Positions 17,375 through 24,240 of a stretch of DNA of 24,240 nt are shown here, one piece after another (position 1 is the first letter of the stretch; each line of letters opens with the position of its first letter). This DNA is from Chara braunii. Taxonomy: Eukaryota; Streptophyta; Charophyceae; Charales; Characeae. The translations under genes and the position numbers were made by a program. The stretch covers positions 1,103,864 to 1,128,103 of the forward strand of contig BFEA01000136.1 in the NCBI GenBank assembly GCA_003427395.1, written 5' to 3'. The notes below the pieces were generated by a model, which did no database searches, was not told where the DNA came from, and saw only the letters and a program-made list of their open reading frames with translations.

Positions 17375-18039
17375 CTTTTTCGTAGTGAGGCTGCGCAGCC
17401 CATTAAAGAGGGCCCACCTACTCTGCCATCTCCTAGATCTCCGACGAGTTTTCATACACCAGTTTGTGTGTGTCTAGCTGCCTTGTGGCCCTTGTCCCAC
17501 ATGGCGACACCGAGAGCAGTGTACACCGCTCGTCGATTAGAAGGCGAGAAGACTCACACTAAACAGGGCCGTCGTCGTTTTGATCCGGTAATGACGACCA
17601 CGATCATAGTTACACCTGACGATGGCATTCGCATTCGCAAGCTTACCTCGAATGCCGTAGTTTGCCGTCGCCTGCCAACCACTTGGAAAAAACTCCACGC
17701 TCTGAAAATAAAGCCGCAACCCCTTTAGAACTCCTGACTGATTTATCCGTCCCCGAACTCACCAACCAATCAACCTACTCTAGCTTTCCCACACCCAATC
17801 AGTTGATCGATGATCGAACTCCTGTGATCGCACTCGTGACGGGGAATGGAAATCACTCGGCGACAGTCGCTCTGTGGCGCGGCCAACCTCATCGACCAAT
17901 CTGGCGTGGGTTTACGAACGCAAGGACGACAGACGGGAGTAATAAACTTCGCGAGAGTCCGAGAAACATACCGGCGTAGAAAAGGACTGCAACCAAACTG
18001 CTTGTCGCCATCAAGTAACTCAGCAATAATCTGCTAGAG
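17375..18039. other. Spacer with one weak open frame
   Basis: A + strand frame from ATG 17501 to 17728 (75 codons) has a mixed composition (containing MTTTIIVTPDDGIRIRKL) that could be coding, and a second phase from 17662 to 17979 is also open. Neither shows a recognisable domain, a start context or a partner exon. They are recorded as possible exon relics only. Confidence 0.25.
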
Positions 18040-18042
18040 CTC

Positions 18043-18575
18043 AGGCCTCGCTTCACTACTCTTAGTACTCTAGACTCTAGACTCTCGAATTTTCGAGAGT
18101 AGGTTGTCGCTGCACTTACACTCGATTGGGAAACTCTCTAAACCCGATCCAGAGCTGTCAGAAGGCACGCTATATTAGCACTCTCCAAACGTGGAGAGTT
18201 GCCGGCCTGCAAAACACGAATTGGCAAGTGTCCTCCCGAGTTGAAGCTCTTTTTTTCGAGAGTGGACCTCCTGTCCGGGCGGCCAGACCAGCCTGGGGTT
18301 GTCCCGTAGCGTAGCCGTGCATGTGTGCATGTCTTCTGTAGAGTCCGACGACGCCCGGGGTTTCAAAAGTGCATCTAGTGTAACAGGTTCTACATTAAGT
18401 GCCGTGCACGTCTTCTGTAGAGTCGGACGACGCCCGGGGTTTCGAGAGTGCAGCTAGTGTAACAGGTTCTACAGTAAGTGCAGGGACGTCGTGTATTTCG
18501 AGAGTCTCGCCTATCTGACAACGCTAGTAGAACTCTCAAAATATTTAGAGAGTCTGGAGTAGTGCAGCGAGGCCC
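18043..18575. mobile_element. Non-autonomous TIR transposon, family 1, large copy D (533 bp)
   Basis: The left end GGCCTCGCTTCACTACTC and the right end GAGTAGTGCAGCGAGGCC are inverted copies with one mismatch in 18. CTC flanks both sides (18040-18042 and 18576-18578), a 3-bp target duplication. The interior has many TTTCGAGAGT/ACTCTC words, several as perfect hairpins, and a 79-bp tandem duplication. No transposase frame exists, so mobilisation would need a partner element. Confidence 0.75.
18325..18482 (+). repeat. 79-bp tandem repeat, two units, inside copy D
   Basis: Units 18325-18403 and 18404-18482 share the words GTCTTCTGTAGAGTC, ACGACGCCCGGGGTTTC and CTAGTGTAACAGGTTCTACA. They differ at a few bases (for example TTTCAAAAGT against TTTCGAGAGT). 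Confidence 0.9.
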
Positions 18576-18748
18576 CTCCTCACTCTGGCGGTTAAGCCGA
18601 AAGAACGACAATGATTGCAGCGATACGATCTGCACACACAGAAGCCTGATCACCAGGGAAGATTTCTTCCCCGCTTGTCTTCCTGGGGCACACTCACACT
18701 AGCACTTTCCTTGGATGTATGCGAGCGCAACAACGGCAAGTCCAATAT

Positions 18749-18860
18749 GGGCCTCGCTGCTCTACTCTCGAAATGTGCAAAACGAGAATGAATCTTCCGC
18801 TAGAATATGGAAAGATGCATGGTGTCTTTTGTGCATGTCGAGAGTAGTGCAGCGAGGCCC
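18749..18860. mobile_element. MITE, family 1, copy B (112 bp)
   Basis: The ends GGGCCTCGCTG and CAGCGAGGCCC continue inward as ACTCTCGAAATGTGCAAAA and TTTTGTGCATGTCGAGAGT, giving inverted arms of about 30 bp. TAT flanks both sides (18746-18748 and 18861-18863). The middle carries TATGGAAAGAT, shared with the 23.65 kb copy. Confidence 0.8.
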
Positions 18861-19085
18861 TATATGGCCCTATATCTCACCAAAGTCAAGTCCGGTGATC
18901 AGCGGAAAACTTCCGAGTGTCCAAGGTGCTTCTCTGCCTGCGGTTTCGTTTCTCGCTTGCAGCAGGCATGATCAGAGCCTGCCGTCTTACAAAGAAGCGC
19001 ACACTCAGACTCATGTTCGGCGAGACACGTCAGCCCCTTCTTCAACAACCCCGTCCCTTTCTTTCCCGTCCGCAGTCTCTCTAGA
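18861..19085. other. Spacer between MITE copy B and the truncated family 2 repeat
   Basis: No gene or structured repeat is recognised. The stretch starts with a short CCCTATAT duplication next to copy B. Confidence 0.4.
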
Positions 19086-19098
19086 CCAACGGCATAGC

Positions 19099-19724
19099 AT
19101 TTGATTATTCATTGTTTTTTTGGAAATAGGGGAAAAAAAGCTTTCAGCAGCATTTTTTTTTTTTTTTTAACGGCTAATTCTTGAAGCCCAGCCAATTCAA
19201 TTACCTGTTGAATCTGGACAGGAAGGCCTTTCAGGCCTTTTTTATTGTAATTATGGTATTACAGGGAACCCCGTAGCAGCCACATCCGTGCTCAAGCCTC
19301 CAATGAGGGAACATGCGGGAGTTGCACCCACCAGCAGCTGGGACACCTGCTACAGCAGGTGGGCGATACCGGCCAGGGGTCAGCCGGTGGCATCAGGACC
19401 GAGCTTCTTCGATGGGCCAGTCACTGTGCCTCCCCTCCGGTCCCCTCCCCCTATGAACATCAGCAGTCTCTGCTCAATGCCACTCGGGGCATATCTCTAG
19501 GTGGCGGGCGCCAAGCTTGCCCAGGAAGGTGCATGAGGCCAATGGGGATTGAACCCAAGACCTCCTGAATGCCACTTGCGTGCCTTAGCAACTGAGCTAG
19601 GCCGCTGGATTTTCAGCAGCATTTGATTCTCCTTTTCTGCCTTTGTTTTGAGTTTTTAAGTCGCAAAAACTGTGTCACACTGTTGCTTGAGCTAGTTCAA
19701 CGGTGCATGTGGGACTTGGCCCCC
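19099..19724 (-). mobile_element. Family 2 TIR repeat, left-truncated, carrying a SINE
   Basis: Positions 19099-19155 and 19625-19724 together match the reverse complement of 23045-23220, including ATTATTCATTGTTTTTTTGG and AAGTCGCAAAAACTGTGTCA. The right end CATGTGGGACTTGGCCCCC is the family terminus. The left terminus is missing, with only a weak match back to about 19084. The interruption at 19156-19609 is the SINE. Confidence 0.75.
19142..19624 (-). mobile_element. Complete tRNA-derived SINE with 14-bp target duplication
   Basis: Read on the minus strand, the element starts near 19609 with a tRNA-like head: A box TAGCTCAGTTGC (19588-19599) and B box GGTTCAATCCC (19545-19555), about 70 bases. 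A body of about 370 bases with no tRNA similarity follows, ending in a poly(A) tail seen as an 18-T run at 19153-19170. The exact 14-bp word TTTCAGCAGCATTT flanks it at 19142-19155 and 19611-19624. Pol III transcription and LINE-supplied reverse transcription are the known mode for such elements. The SINE-free relative at 23.15 kb confirms both edges. Confidence 0.88.
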
Positions 19725-20220
19725 ACCATTGTAAATAACTGCCACATTTTTCTGGATTAAAAAAACAAAAAGAAAAAAGTGTGGTATTTGTTCTGATAAG
19801 TCCAATATCTGATAGTCTTTTACTCATAATTTTTTTTTTTTCGGAATTGTTTTTATCATTATTGTTTTTCAGATGAAAAAGGAAAGTTTGCGTCCCACTT
19901 CCACAGGCAGGGCTGGGGACATGGGGCAGGGGAGGGATATAGTGCATCAACTCTGTGTGTGGAGAACCTAGGCGCGGTCGTATTACTGGCCCCCCGTGAG
20001 TAGAATGAATGGTCAGTATAGCTGTACTTGGGGGAGGTTTCAGTCTCAATACACTCAGGCCCTTGGGATACCAATCATACCACTGAAAATAAATCCCTTC
20101 ACTGCAGCGTGCCACGTGGTGGCGTTGGGATACAGCATGTTTTGCAAGAACTCATCCACCAAGACCTCTCTTTCTCATAGTATTGCAGCAACAAAACAAA
20201 AAAAAAAGGAAAAAAAAAGG
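19725..20220. other. Spacer, A/T-rich
   Basis: No supported gene is present. There are A-rich runs at 19759-19777 and 20190-20220 and a T run at 19830-19841. Confidence 0.5.
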
Positions 20221-20221
20221 G

Positions 20222-20239
20222 ACCTCTCTCTCTCTCTGT

Positions 20240-20274
<35 letters not shown>

Positions 20275-20300
20275 TCACACACACACACGCACGCACACGG

Positions 20301-20366
<66 letters not shown>

Positions 20367-20388
20367 GGAGAGAGGGAGAGAGAGAGGT
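20222..20388. repeat. Compound microsatellite (CT)(TG)(CA)(GA)
   Basis: The order CT, TG, CA, GA makes the left half nearly the reverse complement of the right half. A long imperfect hairpin is therefore possible around a short centre near 20270-20305. Long open frames here on both strands are artefacts of the repeat. Confidence 0.95.
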
Positions 20389-20491
20389 GACAAACCTGAA
20401 CAGCAACGGAGCCCAGAGTTCACGAAGTTACTTTCGTAGGCCGGAAGAGGTCTATTACAGCGTTTTGAGTTATTGGGAACAAGAAAGTAAG

Positions 20492-20511
20492 CCGTACAGT
20501 TTACTGTACGG
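20492..20511. repeat. Perfect hairpin dyad
   Basis: CCGTACAGT and ACTGTACGG are exact inverted copies with a 2-base TT loop. It stands directly before the 41-bp tandem repeat. Confidence 0.9.
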
Positions 20512-20513
20512 AT

Positions 20514-20595
20514 ACGCAGTTTGAGAATCTTTTTGGGAAACCTTGAGGGCAGACACGCAGTTTGAGAATCTTTTTGGGAAACCTTGAGGGCAGAC
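20514..20595 (+). repeat. 41-bp tandem repeat, two units
   Basis: Units 20514-20554 and 20555-20595 are identical and start ACGCAGTTTGAGAATC. Confidence 0.95.
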
Positions 20596-20616
20596 GTGCC
20601 TGAATCGGGATCATAA

Positions 20617-20824
20617 GGGCATACTCACACGGGGACCCCAAATCCGCAAAATATGCGGATTTGGGAAGGGCCGATTTGAGGTTTTGGGCATAGTTCACGT
20701 CACACTGCTGTACATTTTCAGGGCATACTCACACGGCGACCCCAAATCCGCAAAATATGCGGATTCCGAAAGGGCCAATTTGAGGTTCTGGGCATGGTTC
20801 AGGTCACACTGCTGTACCTTTTCA
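20617..20824 (+). repeat. 104-bp tandem repeat, two units, each starting GGGCATACTC
   Basis: Units 20617-20720 and 20721-20824 share ACCCCAAATCCGCAAAATA, TTTGAGGTT and CACTGCTGTAC. The first unit holds a strong dyad, CCAAATCCGCA/TGCGGATTTGG, which is partly lost in the second. Confidence 0.92.
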
Positions 20825-21131
20825 GATGGGACAAGGTAAGGTCGCCGCCGTCTGGAGAAATGGGGATTTGGTACTTGCCTGGTCACACGGCGCCATCCAC
20901 CAATTGTGCAAGAACTCTTGTGAACGAAATTTTGCCAATTTCTGGAGAAAATGAAAAAAAAAAAAAAGGAATTTGCGGGGTGACCGGAAAATCCCTTGCC
21001 CCGCGGCTTCCCAGGCCGCTGACAAATAGGCACTGGAATAGAACATTTGTGAATTTGGTAGATCCGTGTGACCAGCCTTTTCCCCTTTTTTTTGGGATTT
21101 TGGGATTACAGGTCCCGGTGCGAGTATGCCC
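20721..21131. mobile_element. TIR element, family 3 (411 bp)
   Basis: The left end GGGCATACTCACACGGCGACC (20721 on) and the right end, which reads inward as GGGCATACTCGCACCGGGACC (up to 21131), match at 18 of 21 positions. TCA flanks both sides (20718-20720 and 21132-21134). No transposase frame is present. The upstream unit at 20617 is a second left end without its own right end. Confidence 0.7.
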
Positions 21132-21178
21132 TCAGAAAGAGCTGGCCTTGTGAGGTATGATAATACCTCAAGGCCATA

Positions 21179-21216
<38 letters not shown>

Positions 21217-22200
21217 AGAGCTAGCGTGTTCTTTTTTGGCTTTGACTTTTCCAAATTCCCTGGTAGGGCCCACCACTCTGTACCAGAGTCTGCACTGTTT
21301 GACACATGAAATCCAATTTGAAATCCACCCTCCTGTGTCACCTAATGGCGCACAGCCAGGGTAGAGGCCACACCTGACTGAACTGCAGTTCCAAACTCGG
21401 TGGTGCGACTTTTCTGCCATCCGGTTTTTTTTTCGACTGCATAGTAAACTTCGGACGGGACTGGAATTAAAAAAACGCCATTTAAAATGCATTTAGAAAC
21501 TGCTTGCGTGACTGCGCCCTAGTAACACCCCCCCCCCTCCCCCCAAAAGAAAAAAAGGTGGGCAACAGGTCCTGGGAACAACGGCAAAGGCATGCAAAAT
21601 CCTTTTTTTTTTTTTTTTAAATACGTTACTACGCTATATTCTTCTCTCAAATCTTTCATCATCTTTCAAACAAAAATAAAGAGAAAACTACGGCGCAGTC
21701 AGGGATTGAGTTTGTAATTGCAGTTGAGGCAAAAGGGCCGGTAATGCTGAATGTATGTGACCTACGTTTCGGGTCCGGTGGGGTCGCGTGGGGGTGTGTT
21801 GTATTCGCGGGATTGCCTGAAGTGCAATTACATTACCCCAAAAATAAATTCAATTCACCTTCACTACCAACTTTTCTTTTCTTTAGAGATGAGATATGAT
21901 GATGAAACTGAGGGGCCCTAGGTCTTTCAGAATCCAGCCCTGCATGGCTGCGGCTTATATGTAAGGGACGCCGAACCCGTTTTCCGTTTCCGGCATTCAG
22001 ATAAGGTGGGCTAGTGTTAAAGCTAAAGGGAAAAGGAGATTTGTTGCCAGGGGCTAGGTCCCACTAGCAACATGGACTGGATTGAACGACTGAATCTAGA
22101 CGTGTTCCTGGAGAAGTGCAGAAATTCGAGATTGAACAGCTTCTCTGCATCTCTGCTTAAAGCACCTCCAGATTCAGGCGCTAAATCCAATCCTCTTTGC
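21132..22200. other. Spacer without supported genes
   Basis: The stretch holds a hairpin at about 21146-21177 (GAGGTAT/ATACCTC core), followed by 27 T and 8 A (21183-21217). C-rich and T-rich runs lie at 21528-21544 and 21602-21619. No domain is recognised in any phase. Confidence 0.5.
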
Positions 22201-22328
22201 TAATGGGACCATGCTCCAGATGGTTGGCCTTCCCAGGCCTGTTGATGGTCCAACACCAACCTGCAATGCGTCCAGACTTGCAATTCTCTACCTTTTTTTC
22301 CTTTAACAAAGAGTTCTTTTGCCAAGCT

Positions 22329-22382
22329 AAGATGGGGCGTGGGCATTTGTCAAAAAAAAAAAAAAAAAGATGGGGCGTGGGC
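22329..22382 (+). repeat. 16-bp direct repeat flanking a 7-base stub and poly(A)
   Basis: AAGATGGGGCGTGGGC occurs at 22329-22344 and 22367-22382. Between them are ATTTGTC and 15 A. The pattern is that of a target-site duplication around an almost fully truncated retroposed copy. Confidence 0.8.
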
Positions 22383-22680
22383 TGCAGATTTGCTTGGTAA
22401 AATAGTAGACTGTAAATAAGGTCTGTCATAAATTTTGCGCACTCGAGTCTGAGTGGCCATATGATCTTTTGCTTGCTCGGGCCTGGCCGGTTATTGCTTC
22501 TTTTTTTTTTATGGACAAATGCTCCAGTCTATTCGTGGGGAGCAGCACATGCTGGGAACCGGGCCCACCGTCCCATATAGAGTTACGCAAGTCATTTGAG
22601 ATACCGAGCCCTTGTGCGGGGATTTTCTGTAATTTTTGCTCGTCTATAGCGCTTCCATGAGTTCTTGCCTCGGCTACTTA

Positions 22681-22807
22681 CTGAATTGAATTGAAATGAA
22701 TTGAATATAATTGAATATAATTGAATATAATTGAATATAATTGAATTGAATTCATTGAAAGGTTTGTTTTAATATAGATAGGAACATTAATTATAAATTT
22801 ATAATTA
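22681..22807. repeat. AT-rich tract: decamer repeat and 20-bp palindrome
   Basis: GAATTGAA words grade into four units of TTGAATATAA (about 22702-22742), then back to TTGAATTGAA. TAATTATAAATTTATAATTA at 22788-22807 is a perfect palindrome. Confidence 0.9.
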
Positions 22808-22814
22808 CATTACA

Positions 22815-22876
22815 GGAGAAAAGAGGGGTTCGAACCCTTAACCAATGGTTTTGAAGACCATTGTTACTCTTTCCTC
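22815..22876 (-). ncRNA. tRNA-like fold lacking a D arm, UCA in the anticodon position
   Basis: On the minus strand the 7-base ends GAGGAAA and TTTTCTC pair fully (one G-T). A 7-bp stem, CAATGGT/ACCATTG, closes a 7-base loop CTTCAAA, giving TCA as anticodon. A T-arm-like AAGGGTTCGAACCCCTC follows. Only about 7 bases separate acceptor and anticodon stems, so no D arm fits. The loop and T arm resemble organellar tRNA-Ser(UGA) with one anticodon change, so a decayed organellar or SINE-head relic is more likely than a working tRNA. Confidence 0.4.
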
Positions 22877-23044
22877 GTAACTTATTAGGCTCATTATGAT
22901 ATAGGGGCAGTAAAGATGTCCGACCATTAGATGCTTTTTTTTAAATGATTTTTTGAGTTTGTTGGGGACCATATGTAGGTTGCGGAATTGCTTTGTAGGA
23001 TAGACTGTAAATAGGATCGGACATAGATTTCTACAGCTGAACCC

Positions 23045-23274
23045 GGGGCCCAAGTCCCACATGCACCGTTGACCTAGCTCAACGCAACTGTGTGACACAG
23101 TTTTTGCGACTTAAGAACACAAAGCAAAGGCAAAAAAGGAGAATCAAATGCTGCTAAAAGCTTTTCTTCCCCTATTTCCCAAAAAAACAATGAATAACCA
23201 AATGTGTTGGGTCACACACGTTGAGCTAGCTCAACGTTGAACTGGCTCAACGGTGTATGTGGGACTTGGCCCCC
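23045..23274. mobile_element. Family 2 TIR element, SINE-free copy (230 bp)
   Basis: The left end GGGGCCCAAGTCCCACATGC and the right end ACATGTGGGAC-type terminus CATATGTG-related arm (TGTATGTGGGACTTGGCCCCC at 23254-23274, read in two overlapping parts) are inverted copies over about 40 bp with few mismatches. The right arm includes the perfect palindrome CGTTGAGCTAGCTCAACG (23219-23236). The interior is the reverse complement of the repeat at 19.1-19.7 kb and holds the uninterrupted SINE target (23146-23160). No clear target duplication was found. Confidence 0.75.
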
Positions 23275-23650
23275 GGAGTTATCCGGGCAGCATCAGCCGG
23301 TTTAGCTTATACTTTACAATGTCACATGCAATTCCATGCCCTTCTAAACATTACGATCTCTTTTCCTCATTCTACCATTTGACTTGATTTAAACTTCTGT
23401 GTCGCTGTACCAACTACCCCCTAACGGTTCTACTTTTGTGGTAACGGCATGACAAGTCGTTGAAATAGAAAGTCGGCCTCTGGATTTTAGTGGCAGCCTA
23501 CTGCCACTTCCGGTACGGGCGCCCTCACGGCTTGCATGTACGGATTGGCGCCAAGTCTTTTGGTGTTTTCCGAATTTGTTGCTTTTTGTTTCCCACTGTC
23601 CTGTGACGAAGCGGGCACCTACCGGTCCTCTCTTTCGTATTCAATGGTAG
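23275..23650. other. Spacer without supported genes
   Basis: Mixed sequence with no domain in any phase and no strong repeat. Confidence 0.5.
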
Positions 23651-23780
23651 GGGCCTCACTGCACTACTCTCGAAATGTGGGAAATAAGACTGAATCCACC
23701 GATTCCACCGGCATAACATGGAAAGATACATTGCAATCTTTATTGTCTTTGCGCATGTGGAGAGTAGTGCAGCGAGGCAG
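23651..23780. mobile_element. MITE, family 1, copy C (130 bp)
   Basis: The ends GGGCCTCACTGCACTACTC and GAGTAGTGCAGCGAGGC (the last two bases are AG instead of CC) are inverted copies. TAG flanks both sides (23648-23650 and 23781-23783). The interior matches copy B (ATGGAAAGAT) with about 19 extra bases. Confidence 0.78.
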
Positions 23781-24050
23781 TAGGACTGTATTCCAACCTC
23801 ATCCTGCCATGCCTTGTCTGCCCACGTGGCTGTGTATCCGGGTTTCCGTCCCCACTTCGTCGCACCACCTGCTTGACATGATCCGCACTCACGTCGGCAG
23901 GGGCTAGTGATTAGTGTGTGCAATGAGGCCACTACGGGTGTACTTAGCCCGACAACCGGCACTCCACTCTGGATATGTCCAGAAGTCAAAAATGTGGAAG
24001 GTGCACCTCACCATCATGATGTTCAAGCGGGAAGTTCATTTATAATATTT
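23781..24050. other. Spacer without supported genes
   Basis: A minus-strand phase is open across 23525-23989 but runs through MITE copy C and shows no domain. Confidence 0.5.
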
Positions 24051-24120
24051 GCCATGCCTACGGAAAACAATACATCATAAACGAAGCCATGCATAGGGAA
24101 AACAACACATCATAAACGAA
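24051..24120 (+). repeat. 35-bp tandem repeat, two units
   Basis: Units 24051-24085 and 24086-24120 both start GCCATGC and end CATCATAAACGAA, with four differences between them. A GA run begins at about 24231 and is cut by the window end. Confidence 0.93.
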
Positions 24121-24240
24121 AGATACCCCACCATCATCCTTGCATCCCTTTCTTTTTTCTCCATCTTCTTCTTTTTGTTGTTCTTCGTTGTGATTGGTGT
24201 GCACGTTCTTACCTTACGGCACACGGATGAGAGAGAGAGA

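Noticed and set aside
19530-19609. A functional tRNA gene
   Set aside because: The A and B boxes are good, but the acceptor ends do not pair, and the unit is the head of a SINE with body, poly(A) tail and target duplication.
20183-20524. Open frames across the compound microsatellite
   Set aside because: They encode only alternating dipeptides from dinucleotide repeats.
23525-23989. Minus-strand open frame of about 150 codons
   Set aside because: It runs straight through MITE copy C and has no recognisable domain.
1-24240. CRISPR array, rRNA or operon structure
   Set aside because: The tandem repeats present have two to four units without unique spacers, and no rRNA-like or bacterial gene arrangement was seen.

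Overview
The window looks like nuclear DNA of a plant-lineage eukaryote, most likely a charophyte alga such as Chara. That assignment is inference. It rests on a Ty3/gypsy retrotransposon whose primer site pairs with plant initiator tRNA-Met, on a receptor-like kinase with an NHL-type propeller ectodomain, and on very dense nested repeats. There are no bacterial operons, rRNA genes or CRISPR arrays. Scattered N bases (near 840, 7783 and 9138-9186) show that the assembly is imperfect.

Positions 1-12180 hold one large, decayed Ty3/gypsy-type LTR retrotransposon on the + strand. The order is: 5' LTR (cut by the window edge), tRNA-Met primer site, gag, protease, RT, RNase H, a PHD-type zinc finger, integrase, three extra downstream reading frames, then the 3' LTR. 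Gag-pol carries twelve in-frame stops and one frameshift. Two features stand out: the PHD finger between RNase H and integrase, and a 178-179 codon reading frame inside the LTR that is open in both LTR copies. By hand count the two LTRs differ by about 28 substitutions over about 835 bp. Directly after the 3' LTR is the C-terminal part of a LINE reverse transcriptase (12181-12958), so the element appears to have jumped into a LINE.

Positions 13802-16625 (minus strand) hold the only host-type gene: a secreted-type ectodomain with an NHL-like propeller, a Ser/Pro stalk, one membrane segment and a Ser/Thr-type kinase domain. The kinase is broken. A 24-base copy of juxtamembrane sequence has replaced its glycine loop and shifts the frame, the beta-3 lysine is Asn, and DFG has become DSG.

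From 16.6 kb to the end there is no convincing gene. The space is filled with small mobile elements: a tandem tRNA-derived repeat (17.0-17.4 kb), a complete tRNA-headed SINE with a 14-bp target duplication (19.1-19.6 kb), and at least three families of terminal-inverted-repeat miniature elements. One of those families has four copies flanked by 3-bp duplications. There are also compound microsatellites and short tandem repeats. The SINE sits inside one copy of a repeat whose inverted, SINE-free copy lies at 23.0-23.3 kb and serves as an empty-site control.
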